Of a stretch of 64,000 bases of DNA, positions 24,722-33,323 are shown in pieces. Below the pieces are notes generated by a model that had not been told where the DNA came from, did not search any database, and saw nothing but the letters and a program-made list of their open reading frames with translations. Every line of letters begins with the position of its first letter. Positions within the stretch are counted from its first letter, which is position 1. The position numbers were made by a program, and so were the translations under genes. The DNA comes from JBJMLO01 sp045805265 (lineage in GTDB: Bacteria > Actinomycetota > UBA4738 > JACQTL01), in NCBI GenBank assembly GCA_045805265.1, contig JBJMLO010000016.1, positions 1-64,000 of the forward strand. The letters are read 5' to 3'.

Positions 24722-26103
24722 CGCCGGCGGCTCCCGTCGCCCCCAGCGACCACGCGTCGCCGCACCGGGCGGGTGACGTGGTCGCGCACCGCCGCCAGCT
24801 GGCGCTCCCCCACCCGGGCGTGGACCGCCGTTCCGGCCTCCGCGTCCTCCACACCGAGGACCTCGGCCTCGCGGTACAGCATCGCGGTCAGGTCCTCCCG
24901 CCCGAACGGGACGAGCAGCCACACCTCCACCGGCGGCTTCGGCATCGCCTCCGCCACGGCGACCAGGAGCTCTTCCAGTCCCTCGCCGGCGAGCCCGGAC
25001 ACCAGGACGGCGCCCGGGTGGCGGCGGGCCGCCCGGGCGCGCGCCGGCGGGCTCAGCAGGTCGGCCTTGTTCAGCGCAAGCACCTCGGGGATGTCGCCGG
25101 CGCCGATCTCGCCCAGCACGTCGCGCACGGCGGCCACCTGCTGGTCGAGCTCGGGCGCCGCTGCGTCGGCCACGTGCAGGACGAGGGAGGCCAGCGTCAC
25201 CTCTTCGAGCGTGGACCGGAACGCCTCGACCAGGTCGTGGGGCAGCTTGCCCACGAACCCAACGGTGTCGGACAGCGTCACGTCGCGGCCCCCCGGCAGG
25301 CTCAGGCGCCGCGTGGTGGGGTCGAGCGTGGCGAACAGCTGGTCGGCAACCAACACGTCGGCGCTGGTCAGCGCGTTCATCAGGGTCGACTTGCCGGCGT
25401 TGGTGTACCCGGCGATAGCCACCTGGGGGATGCCGGAGGACTCCCGCCGCGACCGCTTCAGCTCCCGGGTCCTCGACAGGTGCTGGATGTCCTTGCGCAG
25501 CCGGGTGATGCGCCGGCGGATGTGCTGGCGGTCGACCTCGAGCTTGGTCTCGCCGGGCCCCCGGGTGCCGATGCCGCCGCCGAGCCGGGACATGGCCTCG
25601 CCCCAACCCCTGAGGCGGGGCAGCAGGTAGTTGAGCTGGGCCAGCTCCACCTGGGCCTTGCCCTCCCTGGACCGGGCGTGGAGCGCGAAGATGTCGAGGA
25701 TCAGCGCGGTGCGGTCGATGACCTTCGCCCCCAGCCGCTCCTCCAGGTTCCGGAGCTGCCCAGGCGACAGCTCGTCGTCGAAGATCACCGCGTCCGCGCC
25801 GTGGCGGTGCACGGCGTCGTGGATCTGACCCAGCTTGCCCTTCCCCACGAAGGTCGCCGGGTCGGGGTCCCTGCGGCTCTGGACCACACGCGCCACTGGG
25901 GCCGCCCCCGCGGAGTCGGCCAACGCGGCGAGCTCGTCCAGGTCCCCGGGCTCGCGGCCGGGCCCCACCCCCACCAGCACGGCCCGCTCGCGGACCCGGG
26001 GCCGCCACGTGGCGGACAGCGGGGACTCGGACACCGCCCGGGCACGCCGGGCCGCGCCCTCCGGAGCGGCTCGCCGCCGTGCGTCGTCGTCGCGCCCGGT
26101 CAT
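24718..26103 (-). CDS. hflX: GTPase HflX
   Basis: A 461-aa ribosome-associated GTPase that splits stalled or hibernating 70S ribosomes. The N-terminal HflX domain includes FVGKGKLGQI and VIFDDELSPGQLRNLEERLG. The signature RLGGGIGTRGPGETKLEVDR is followed by a basic coiled segment, then the G domain with G1 GYTNAGKST, G3 DTVGFVGKLPHDLVEAF and G4 NKAD. ATG at 26101-26103; an upstream GTG in frame (26280) would add about 59 residues covering a strong inverted repeat and is less likely. First gene of a pair with a methyltransferase. Confidence 0.96.
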   Translation of the reverse strand: MTGRDDDARRRAAPEGAARRARAVSESPLSATWRPRVRERAVLVGVGPGREPGDLDELAALADSAGAAPVARVVQSRRDPDPATFVGKGKLGQIHDAVHRHGADAVIFDDELSPGQLRNLEERLGAKVIDRTALILDIFALHARSREGKAQVELAQLNYLLPRLRGWGEAMSRLGGGIGTRGPGETKLEVDRQHIRRRITRLRKDIQHLSRTRELKRSRRESSGIPQVAIAGYTNAGKSTLMNALTSADVLVADQLFATLDPTTRRLSLPGGRDVTLSDTVGFVGKLPHDLVEAFRSTLEEVTLASLVLHVADAAAPELDQQVAAVRDVLGEIGAGDIPEVLALNKADLLSPPARARAARRHPGAVLVSGLAGEGLEELLVAVAEAMPKPPVEVWLLVPFGREDLTAMLYREAEVLGVEDAEAGTAVHARVGERQLAAVRDHVTRPVRRRVVAGGDGSRRR

Positions 26104-26150
26104 CGCGGGAATCGAGCGAGCGTCACGGGGCTCGGTTCGCTCCCATGAAG

Positions 26151-26231
26151 CCGGAGGAGTCCGGACGCAAAGAGACGCCGGAGAATTCCCGGGAAGCGCC
26201 CCTTTCCCCGGAGTTGGGTCCGGCGTCTCTT
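26151..26231 (-). promoter_or_regulatory. Candidate structured leader or attenuator of hflX
   Basis: A perfect 13-bp inverted repeat (AAGAGACGCCGGA at 26170-26182, TCCGGCGTCTCTT at 26219-26231) encloses 36 bases. A competing hairpin, CCGGA-N6-TCCGG at 26208-26223, shares the upstream arm. A third, CCGGA-GGAG-TCCGG (26151-26164), lies between it and the hflX start. Mutually exclusive helices ahead of hflX are what an attenuator would need. It could instead be the terminator of the preceding aminotransferase gene. Confidence 0.45.
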
Positions 26232-26334
26232 CGGCGAGGTTCTTCCCCCGGTCCCGCGGGCCGAAACGGCCGATCCCCACAATCTGGCCGACATTCGTCC
26301 ATCGAACCGTGAACGCCTGCGATGCGGTGGATGG

Positions 26335-27495
26335 TCACCGGCCCACCGCCTCGGCGATCCGGTCCATGGCCTCGGCCAGCCGATCGTCGGCCACGGTCAG
26401 CGAGATGCGGACGTACCCCTCGCCGCCCTGCCCGTAGCCGAGCCCCGGCGCGACGACCACGCCCCCCCGGTCGAGCAGCAGGTCGGCGAACTCGGCCGAG
26501 GTCTCGCCGTTCGGCGTGGGGAGCCACACGTAGATCGAGCCGAGCGGCGGCTCCAGGTCCCATCCCAGCCGGTTCAGCGTGGCCACGACGAGGTCCCGGC
26601 GCTTCCGGTAGAGGTCGCGCATGGCGGCCACGTGGTCCTGGGGGCCGGTGAGCGCGGCGATGCCGGCCATCTGGACGGCGCCCCAGATCCCCGAGTCCAG
26701 GTTCGTCTTCAGCGTCCCCAGGGCCCTGATGGCCTCGGACGCGCCGACCGCGAACCCGATACGCCATCCCGTCATGTTGTAGCCCTTCGACAGCGAGTGG
26801 AACTCGACCGCCACGTCGCGGCCGCCCGGCACCTGAAGGACCGACGGCGCGACGTACCCGTCGAACGTGATCTCGCTGTACGCCGCGTCGTGCGCCAGCA
26901 GCAGGTCGTTCGCGGCGGCGAACTCCACCGCCCGGGCCAGGTCGGCCTCCGTGGCCACCGCCGCGGTGGGGTTCGTGGGGAAGTTCAGCCACAGCAGCTT
27001 CGTCCGCTCGTCGACGGGCGGGGCCGCGTCCCAGTCCGGGAGGAACCCCCGCTCCGCCGGCAGCGGCAGCGACACGGCCTCGGCGCCGGCCAGGCCGGTG
27101 GCCGTGGCGTACACCGGATAGCCGGGGTCGGGGACCAGGGCCCGGTCGCCGGGGTCCAGGTAGGCGAACCCCAGGTGGGCCAGGCCCTCCTTCGATCCGA
27201 TCAGCGGCAGCACCTCGGTGTCGGGATCGAGCTCGACGCCGAACCGCCCCCGGAACCACGTGGCGATGGCCTGCCGGAGCTCCGGCATGCCGTAGTAGGA
27301 CGGGTACCGGTGTGTCGAGGGGTCGGCCGCCGCGGCCCGGGCGGCCGCCACGACGTGATCGGGCGTCGGCCGGTCCGGGTCGCCGATGCCGAGCGAGATG
27401 ATGTCCACGCCCCGGGCCCGGCGCTCCGCGACCTTCCGGTCGAGCTCGGCGAACAGGTACGGCGGCAGGGTCTCGACGCGACGGGCGACCCTCAT
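26335..27495 (-). CDS. dapL: LL-diaminopimelate aminotransferase
   Basis: A 386-aa PLP-dependent fold-type I aminotransferase that converts tetrahydrodipicolinate directly to LL-diaminopimelate with glutamate as amino donor. Family markers are LPPYLFAELDRKVAERRARG, IISLGIGDPDRPTPDHV, HRYPSYYGMPELRQAIA and LPLIGSKEGLAHL. Lys237 in SLSKGYNMTGWRIGF binds PLP, and RISLTV near the C-terminus holds the substrate Arg. The ATG overlaps the dapF stop (ATGA). Coupling to dapF, which uses its product, supports the assignment over a generic class I aminotransferase. Confidence 0.9.
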   Translation of the reverse strand: MRVARRVETLPPYLFAELDRKVAERRARGVDIISLGIGDPDRPTPDHVVAAARAAAADPSTHRYPSYYGMPELRQAIATWFRGRFGVELDPDTEVLPLIGSKEGLAHLGFAYLDPGDRALVPDPGYPVYATATGLAGAEAVSLPLPAERGFLPDWDAAPPVDERTKLLWLNFPTNPTAAVATEADLARAVEFAAANDLLLAHDAAYSEITFDGYVAPSVLQVPGGRDVAVEFHSLSKGYNMTGWRIGFAVGASEAIRALGTLKTNLDSGIWGAVQMAGIAALTGPQDHVAAMRDLYRKRRDLVVATLNRLGWDLEPPLGSIYVWLPTPNGETSAEFADLLLDRGGVVVAPGLGYGQGGEGYVRISLTVADDRLAEAMDRIAEAVGR

Positions 27496-28394
27496 CGAAC
27501 CGAGCCCCACACGGCGAGCAGGGCGTCCGGGTCCACGGTTCCCTCGAACGACCGCTCGGCCGGCCCGCTCAGGAACACCGTCTCGTCCGTCCACTCGCCG
27601 GCGAGCGTCCCGCCCGGGAAATGGATGCCGGCGGTCCGGGGCGCCAGCCCCGCCAGGCTGGCCGCCACGAGCGCCGCGCAGGCTCCGGTGCCGCAGGCCA
27701 TGGTCTCCCCGACCCCGCGTTCCCAGACCCGGAGCCGGATGCCGTCCTCGGCCGGGGCCACGAACTCCACGTTGGTCCGGTTCGGGAACCGGGGGTGGTG
27801 CTCGAGGGCCGCGCCGATGCGGGCGACGTCCACGTTGGCGGGGTCCTGCTCGACGAACAGGACCAGGTGGGGGTTGCCCATGGACACCGCTGTGGCCTTG
27901 TAGGACACGCCCCCGTGTTCGAAGGGCTCGGCCAGGAAGGTCTCGTCGGCCGGGCCGTCCATCGGGATGTCCCCGAGCCGGAAGGCCGGCGGGCCCATGT
28001 CGACCTTCACCGAGCGGACGCGGCCCTCCGCCAGGTCGAGCCACACTCGCTTGGGACCCCCCCGCGTGGCCACCGTGAGCTCGGGGCCGGAGACCAGCCT
28101 CCGCTCGAAGGCCAGCTTTGCCAGGCACCTGACGCCATTGCCGCACATCTCGGCCACGGAGCCGTCGGCGTTGCGGTAGTCCATGAACACGTGCGCGCCG
28201 GCCGCGTCCAGGCCCTCCCGTGCGGCCACCCGGGGTGAGGCCACGCGGATCAGCCCGTCGGCGCCTACCCCGAAGTGGCGGTCGCACAGCGCGGCGACGA
28301 GGTCGCCGGGGAGGTCCAACACGCCGTCCCAGTCCTCGACCATGACGAAGTCGTTCCCGGTCCCGTGCCACTTCGCGAAGCGCAACTCACCCAT
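27492..28394 (-). CDS. dapF: Diaminopimelate epimerase
   Basis: A 300-aa cofactor-free epimerase that converts LL- to meso-diaminopimelate for peptidoglycan and lysine. The two catalytic cysteines are in EMCGNGVRC (Cys84) and TMACGTGACA (Cys234). It opens with FAKWHGTGNDFVMVED. The start overlaps the miaA stop by eight bases and its stop overlaps the dapL start, making a tight miaB-miaA-dapF-dapL transcript. Confidence 0.97.
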   Translation of the reverse strand: MGELRFAKWHGTGNDFVMVEDWDGVLDLPGDLVAALCDRHFGVGADGLIRVASPRVAAREGLDAAGAHVFMDYRNADGSVAEMCGNGVRCLAKLAFERRLVSGPELTVATRGGPKRVWLDLAEGRVRSVKVDMGPPAFRLGDIPMDGPADETFLAEPFEHGGVSYKATAVSMGNPHLVLFVEQDPANVDVARIGAALEHHPRFPNRTNVEFVAPAEDGIRLRVWERGVGETMACGTGACAALVAASLAGLAPRTAGIHFPGGTLAGEWTDETVFLSGPAERSFEGTVDPDALLAVWGSVR

Positions 28395-29313
28395 CTCGCA
28401 GGTACTCCGTCAGCTCGTCGACGATGCCGGCCGCACCCTCGGCGCCCACCCGGAACCACCGGATCCTGGGGTCCCGCCGGAACCAGGCCATCTGCCGCCG
28501 GGCCAGGGCCCGGGTCCGCTTGACGGTCCGGGCCACGGCCGCGTCCAGGGTCATGTGGCCGGTCAGGTGCTCGATGACCTCAGCGTACCCGATGGCCTGG
28601 CCCGAAGTGAGCGAGGGGCCCGCACCGCGCTCGAGCAGCGTGCGGACCTCCTCCACCAGGCCCCCGGCCACCATCGACCGTGCCCGGTCCTCGATCCGGG
28701 CCCGCAGCGCCGCGGGGTCCACATCGACGCCCGCGGCCCGCACGGCACCGGGCGGGTACCGCCCCCAATCGGCTGCGAACGCGCTGAACGGCCGCCCCGT
28801 CACGGCGGCGACCTCCAGCGCCCGCACCGTTCGGCGGACGTTCCCCGGCTCGATCTTCGCCGCGGCGGCCGGGTCCAGCGCCGCGAGCCGCGCGTACAGG
28901 CGTTCCGGGCCGAGGGCCTCGGCCTCCCGCTCCAGGTCGAAGCGCGTGCCGGGATCCGTGCCGGGAAACGAGAGCCCGTCCACAACCGAGCGGAAGTACA
29001 GCCCGGAGCCGCCGACCAGCAGCACGCCGCAGCCCCGGCCGCCGATGTCCTCCAGCGCCCGGTCCGCCAGGGCCTGGAACCGCGACACCGAGAACGACTC
29101 CCCGGGCGCCCCGACGTCCAGCATGTGGTGAGGGACCCGGGCCCGTTCCTCGGCGGTGGGTTTGGCCGTTCCGACGTCCATGCCCCGGTACACGAGCATC
29201 GAGTCCACGGACAGGATCTCGGCCCCGAGGCGCCCGGCCACGACGAGCCCTGCCTCGGTCTTCCCCGACGCCGTCGGCCCCACCAGGGCGGGCCACGGGC
29301 GGGGCGGGCGCAC
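28387..29313 (-). CDS. miaA: tRNA dimethylallyltransferase
   Basis: A 308-aa enzyme that adds a dimethylallyl group to A37 of tRNAs reading UNN codons, the substrate step for MiaB. It has the P-loop LVGPTASGKTEAGL, LSVDSMLVYRGMDVGTAKPT, VPHHMLDV and LLVGGSGLYFRSVVDGL. The C-terminal part has GQAIGYAEVIEHL and RTRALARRQMAWFRRD. The GTG at 29311-29313 is the first start after the miaB stop (11 bases away) and gives normal length. Coupled to dapF by an eight-base overlap. Confidence 0.95.
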   Translation of the reverse strand: MRPPRPWPALVGPTASGKTEAGLVVAGRLGAEILSVDSMLVYRGMDVGTAKPTAEERARVPHHMLDVGAPGESFSVSRFQALADRALEDIGGRGCGVLLVGGSGLYFRSVVDGLSFPGTDPGTRFDLEREAEALGPERLYARLAALDPAAAAKIEPGNVRRTVRALEVAAVTGRPFSAFAADWGRYPPGAVRAAGVDVDPAALRARIEDRARSMVAGGLVEEVRTLLERGAGPSLTSGQAIGYAEVIEHLTGHMTLDAAVARTVKRTRALARRQMAWFRRDPRIRWFRVGAEGAAGIVDELTEYLRDG

Positions 29314-29324
29314 CGGGCTTGCGG

Positions 29325-30677
29325 TCAGGGCGCGGCGGCCCCGACGGCGTGCCGGGCGGGGACCGCCGGCCGGGCGCTGAGGTGGTGCGGATGCGCCCGC
29401 TCCACCACCACGTCGAGGAAGTCGCCGGGCACGGCGGCGGCGTCGAAGTGCGCGATCTTGTTCGTCCGGGTCCGGCCCTGGATCCTGCCCTTGCGGCCGG
29501 TCCCCTCCACCAGGACCTCGACCGTGCGGCCCTCGTACTCGCGGTTCCGCTCCAGGGCGATGCGTTCCTGGAGCTCGACCAGCCGGTCGAACCGTTCCTG
29601 GACGACCTCCTTGGGCACCTGGCCCTCCCACGACCCGGCGGCCGTGCCGGGGCGCGGGGAGTACTGGAACGTGTACGCGCTGTCGAACCGGGCCTCCTCC
29701 ACCACGCGCATCGTCCCGGCGAAGTCCTCCTCGGTCTCCCCCGGGAACCCCACGATGATGTCCGTCGAGAACGCGATGCCGGGAATGGCCGCCCGGATCC
29801 GGGGCACCCACGACAAGTACCTCTCGGACCGATAGGACCGGCGCATGGCCCGCAGGATCCGGTCGGAGCCCGACTGCATCGGGAAGTGGATGTGCTCGCA
29901 CACCCGCGCGCACTCCGCCATGGCCTCGACGACGTCCGGCGTGAAGTCGTGGGGGTGGGGGCTGGTGAACCGGATCCGCCGGAGCCCGTCGACCTGGTCG
30001 ACCGCCCGCAGCAGCTCGGCGAAGCGCGACTGGCGGCCGGATCCGGGCACCGTGAGGTCGCGGCCGTACGTGTTCACGTTCTGGCCGAGCAGCGTCACCT
30101 CCACGACGCCGGTCTCGGCCAAGCCCCGGACCTCAGCCAGGACCTCCCCGATCGGGCGGGACCGCTGGGGGCCCCGGACGAGGGGCACGATGCAGAACGT
30201 GCAGTGGTTGTCGCAGCCCACGCTGACGCTGACCCACGCGCGGTGGCGATCGCCGCGGACGGCCGGGAGCGCGCTGGGGAACGTCTCGGTGTACTCCCGG
30301 ACGTCCATCTGCGGCCCCTCGCGCTCCGACTGCCGGATGAGCTCCAGCAGCGACGGCAGCGCGTGGGTTCCGACCACGACGTCGACCCATGGGGCCTTGC
30401 GCTGGATGAGGCCCCGGTCCTTCTGGGCCAGGCACCCGGCGACCACGATGCGCATGCGGGGGTTCCGCATCTTGAAGGGACGGAGGTGCCCGAGCTGGCC
30501 GTACAGCCTGTTGTCGGCGTTCTCCCGGACCGCGCACGTGTTCAGCACGACGACCTCGGCGTCGGCGGCCTCCTCAGTCGGCACGTAGCCGTCCGCCGTG
30601 AGCAGGCCGGCGATGCGCTCGGAGTCGTGCTCGTTCATCTGGCACCCGAAGGTGCGCAACAGGAAGCGGCCACCCAC
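29325..30677 (-). CDS. miaB: tRNA-2-methylthio-N6-dimethylallyladenosine synthase
   Basis: A 450-aa radical-SAM methylthiotransferase that completes ms2i6A37. The N-terminal auxiliary cluster cysteines are in FGCQMNEHDSE, NTCAVREN and VAGCLAQKD. The radical-SAM motif is GCDNHCTFCIVP (CxxxCxxC). LLGQNVNTYG and SGSDRILRAMRRSY are family signatures, and a TRAM domain (RTVEVLVEG to VVVERAH) closes it. The GTG at 30675-30677 has no Shine-Dalgarno sequence but sits six bases after a TACACT -10-like element, suggesting a leaderless transcript. Confidence 0.96.
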   Translation of the reverse strand: MGGRFLLRTFGCQMNEHDSERIAGLLTADGYVPTEEAADAEVVVLNTCAVRENADNRLYGQLGHLRPFKMRNPRMRIVVAGCLAQKDRGLIQRKAPWVDVVVGTHALPSLLELIRQSEREGPQMDVREYTETFPSALPAVRGDRHRAWVSVSVGCDNHCTFCIVPLVRGPQRSRPIGEVLAEVRGLAETGVVEVTLLGQNVNTYGRDLTVPGSGRQSRFAELLRAVDQVDGLRRIRFTSPHPHDFTPDVVEAMAECARVCEHIHFPMQSGSDRILRAMRRSYRSERYLSWVPRIRAAIPGIAFSTDIIVGFPGETEEDFAGTMRVVEEARFDSAYTFQYSPRPGTAAGSWEGQVPKEVVQERFDRLVELQERIALERNREYEGRTVEVLVEGTGRKGRIQGRTRTNKIAHFDAAAVPGDFLDVVVERAHPHHLSARPAVPARHAVGAAAP

Positions 30678-30707
30678 GACCCGAGTGTATCGAGCCGTGG
30701 GTGGCCG
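30667..30707. promoter_or_regulatory. 12-bp inverted repeat bracketing the miaB -10 element and start
   Basis: CGGCCACCCACG (30667-30678) and CGTGGGTGGCCG (30696-30707) are perfect inverse copies around a 17-base centre that contains the minus-strand -10-like TACACT (30684-30689). The miaB GTG lies in one arm. It could be an operator or an RNA hairpin. Confidence 0.5.
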
Positions 30708-30720
30708 CCTCCGGGGAAGT

Positions 30721-30737
30721 CCCGGCGTAGCGCCGGG
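30721..30737 (-). terminator. Short hairpin after the four-TM membrane protein gene
   Basis: CCCGGCG-TAG-CGCCGGG is a perfect 7-bp stem, 20 bases past the stop of the gene at 30757-31293. It has no T-tract, so it is a weak terminator candidate. Confidence 0.4.
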
Positions 30738-30756
30738 GTCCCTGGGAAACCTCCGG

Positions 30757-31293
30757 TTACGGGATGACGGTCGGCGTCGCGGTGCTGGTCTCGACGACCT
30801 CGCGGCGAGCGCCGAAGAAGCCGCCGATCAGGCAGAGGAGCGCGCCGATGCCCCAGAACCACATGCCGGCGTCGACGCCGTTCAGGGTGCCGTCGACGCG
30901 GTTGACCGTTACCAGGAACAGGATCACGCCGACGATCCCGACGGCGCCGGCCAGGCTGGTGAGGACTCCGGTCCGCAGGGCCATGCCGACGATGGCCACC
31001 AGGCCGACGACGATCATGGCGAATCCGAGCGACGAGATGAACGTCGACCCGGACATGTCCGTGGTCCACAGGGCCCGGAACGGGACGTCGGTCCCCTTGA
31101 TCGCATCGGCCGCGTTCAGGAACGAGCCGATGATCAGGCCGGCCGCGCCGAGCAGCGTCAGGACGATGCGCGCGGCCAGCCCGCCGTACGAGGGCCGGGC
31201 TCGCGTCGCGGTCGTCGCGGCGGGTGCCGCCATCGGACGGGTGGTGGGCGCCGGCTGCGGTTGAGGCTCGTAGGCAGGTTGCTGCTGCGCCAC
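30757..31293 (-). CDS. Four-helix membrane protein of unknown function
   Basis: A 178-aa protein. The N-terminal 45 residues are rich in Gln, Pro, Ala and Thr and probably cytoplasmic and disordered. Four transmembrane segments follow: IVLTLLGAAGLIIGSFL, FISSLGFAMIVVGLVAIVG, LTSLAGAVGIVGVILFLV and MWFWGIGALLCLIGGFFGA. The tail is short and Thr-rich. The GTG at 31291-31293 follows a strong AGGAGG. I recognise no family. It lies between rny and miaB but has its own ribosome-binding site and flanking hairpins, so it is probably a separate transcript. Confidence 0.72.
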   Translation of the reverse strand: MAQQQPAYEPQPQPAPTTRPMAAPAATTATRARPSYGGLAARIVLTLLGAAGLIIGSFLNAADAIKGTDVPFRALWTTDMSGSTFISSLGFAMIVVGLVAIVGMALRTGVLTSLAGAVGIVGVILFLVTVNRVDGTLNGVDAGMWFWGIGALLCLIGGFFGARREVVETSTATPTVIP

Positions 31294-31368
31294 GGTAGAC
31301 CTCCTTCGGTCGTGTGCGTACCTGGGCAATATTCCCGGGGAGGAACCCGCCTAAGCAGGACAACGCCG

Positions 31369-31426
31369 CCAGGCAGCACCCGACTGACCGCGGGTCAGTC
31401 CGCCCCGGGGGACGCTCCGTGCCTGG
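31369..31426 (-). terminator. Two-tier hairpin terminator of rny
   Basis: An inner perfect stem GACTGACC-GCG-GGTCAGTC (31382-31400) is nested in an outer CCAGGCA/TGCCTGG stem (31369-31375 and 31420-31426). It starts seven bases past the rny stop, on the 3' side of that gene. Confidence 0.65.
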
Positions 31427-31433
31427 CTGGAAG

Positions 31434-32963
31434 CTATTTCGCGTACTCGACCGCCCGCAGCTCCCGGACCACCGTGATGCGGATCTGCCCCGGATACTGC
31501 AGCTCCTCCTCCACCTGCTTGGCGATGTCGCGCGCGAGCACCTGCGAGGCCAGGTCGTCGACCTCCTCCGGCTTCACCATCACCCGGACCTCCCGGCCGG
31601 CCTGCATGGCGAAGGTCTTCTCCACGCCGGGGTGGGAGGTGCAGATCTCCTCGAGGCGCTCCAGCCGCTTCACGTAGGTCTCGAGCGACTCCCGCCGTGC
31701 GCCGGGGCGCCCCCCCGAGATCTGGTCGGCGACCTGGGCCAGGACGGCCTCGACCGTGCGCTGCTCGACTTCCCCGTGGTGCGACTCGATGGCGTGCACG
31801 ACCTCCGGCGGCTCCTTCAGCCGCCGGGCCAGCTCCGCGCCGATCAGGGCGTGGGACCCCTCGACCTCGTGGGTCACGGCCTTCCCGATGTCGTGCATCA
31901 TCGCGCACCGCTTGACGAGGTGGGGATCCACGCCGAGCTCGGCGGCGAGCCCGGCCCCGATGTGCGCGGACTCGACGAGGTGCTTGAGCACGTTCTGGCC
32001 GTACGACGTGCGGTACCGCAGCCGGCCGAGGACCTTGACCATCTCGGGATGGACGTCGGTGATCCCCACGTCGTGCACCGCGTCCTCGCCGGCCCGCTTG
32101 ATCTCCTCGTCGACCTCCCGCAAGGATCGCTCGTGCATCTCCTCGATCCGGGCGGGGTGGATGCGGCCGTCCGACACGAGCTTCTCGAGCGTCAGCCGGG
32201 CGACCTCGCGGCGCACGGGGTCGAAGCAGCTCAGCACCACGGCCTCGGGCGTGTCGTCGATGATGAGGTTCACGCCGGTGAGGGCCTCGAACGCGCGGAT
32301 GTTGCGGCCCTCGCGGCCGATGATCCGGCCCTTCATGTCCTCGCTGGGCAGTGGGAACACGCTGACCGTCGACTCCGCGGTCTGCTCGCTCGCCACCCGT
32401 TGGATGGCGATCGTGACGATCTTCCGGGCGCGCTCCTCGCCCTCCTCGCGGGCCCGCTGCTCGAGCTCGCGCACCCGGCCCATGGCCTGGCGCTTGGCGT
32501 CGTCGACGATGGTCTTCACGAGCGCTTCGCGGGCCTCGCCGGTGGTCATGCGGGCCACCGCTTCGAGCTGGGCCCGCTGCTGCTCCGCGGCCTTCTCCAG
32601 CTGGCCGCGGATCCGCTCCAGCTCGGCCGCCCGGGTCTTCAGCTCGCCGTCCCGCCGGTCGAACTCGGCGAGCTTGCGGTCGGCGGAGTCCTCCTTGGCG
32701 CTCAGGCGCTGCTCGGAGCGCTGGACCTCCTCACGCCGGGATCGGATATCCTCCTCTGCCTCGCGGCGCATCGCCGCGATCTCCTGCTTGACCTCGACCA
32801 GGGCTTCCTGGACCTTGCTCTGTGCCTCGCGTTCGGCCTCCAGGACGACCCGCTGGGCCCTCGTCTCGGCGGTCTGCACCTTCGAGGAGACGAGGAGCCG
32901 GCGGGCGACGAACCCGGCGCCGCCGCCGGCCACGAGGGCCAGCGCCACGTAGAGCCACGTCAT
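31434..32963 (-). CDS. rny: Ribonuclease Y
   Basis: A 509-aa membrane-anchored endoribonuclease that starts mRNA decay. One N-terminal helix (LYVALALVAGGGAGFVARR) precedes a coiled coil of about 150 residues (EAEREAQSKVQEALVEVKQE onward). A KH domain has MKGRIIGREGRNIRAFEALT, and the HD domain has the metal-binding CAMMHDIGKAVTHEVEGSHA. It ends IRITVVRELRAVEYAK, as family members do. The ATG at 32961-32963 follows GGAGG. The genome also has RNase J, so decay appears Bacillus-like and not RNase E-based. Confidence 0.97.
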   Translation of the reverse strand: MTWLYVALALVAGGGAGFVARRLLVSSKVQTAETRAQRVVLEAEREAQSKVQEALVEVKQEIAAMRREAEEDIRSRREEVQRSEQRLSAKEDSADRKLAEFDRRDGELKTRAAELERIRGQLEKAAEQQRAQLEAVARMTTGEAREALVKTIVDDAKRQAMGRVRELEQRAREEGEERARKIVTIAIQRVASEQTAESTVSVFPLPSEDMKGRIIGREGRNIRAFEALTGVNLIIDDTPEAVVLSCFDPVRREVARLTLEKLVSDGRIHPARIEEMHERSLREVDEEIKRAGEDAVHDVGITDVHPEMVKVLGRLRYRTSYGQNVLKHLVESAHIGAGLAAELGVDPHLVKRCAMMHDIGKAVTHEVEGSHALIGAELARRLKEPPEVVHAIESHHGEVEQRTVEAVLAQVADQISGGRPGARRESLETYVKRLERLEEICTSHPGVEKTFAMQAGREVRVMVKPEEVDDLASQVLARDIAKQVEEELQYPGQIRITVVRELRAVEYAK

Positions 32964-33042
32964 CGCTGCCTCCACTCATTCGCTGTGAACGGAGGCGGGT
33001 CGCGGCCCGCTTGCTCGGCCCGGTGCTGGATGGGCGATCAGG

Positions 33043-33095
33043 ACGACGAAGGATGGGTCGGGGCATCGGCCCCGGCTCGGTTCCTCCTTCGTCGT
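33043..33095 (-). promoter_or_regulatory. Structured element in the rny upstream region
   Basis: An 11-bp perfect outer stem (ACGACGAAGGA / TCCTTCGTCGT) contains an inner perfect 6-bp stem (CGGGGC-ATCG-GCCCCG, 33059-33074). It lies 80 to 132 bases before the rny ATG, in the 360-base gap between rny and the divergent propeller gene. It may be a 5'-leader hairpin on which RNase Y regulates itself. Nothing else is recognised in this gap. Confidence 0.4.
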
Positions 33096-33323
33096 GGAAC
33101 GTTCATCGTTCGTTCGAATTCGGTCCGGTGGATCGGCACAGGTCGAACAGTTGTCGGGTCGAAATCCAGCCTCTCGAATTCACAATGTACGGCCTGTGAC
33201 CCTGTGCTGCAAGACGGCGCGCCGGCTCAGCCGGTCACGGACCGAGGGTGCGGTTGCTCCGCTTGAGCCCCCCGGAGATTGCGGTCACAATGCCGCGACC
33301 GTCCGAAGGGAACTCCCAGCACC

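Noticed and set aside
26123..27259. Minus-strand frame overlapping the dapL gene and the hflX leader as one large protein
   Set aside because: Most of it is a shadow of dapL. Only its last 59 codons, after dapL, are worth testing as a possible leader peptide.
33090..33175. Additional SOS boxes upstream of the secreted propeller gene (CGTTCGTTCGAATTCG, CGAACAGTTGTCGG)
   Set aside because: Neither fits CGAACRNRYGTTYG; the spacing or the second half site fails.
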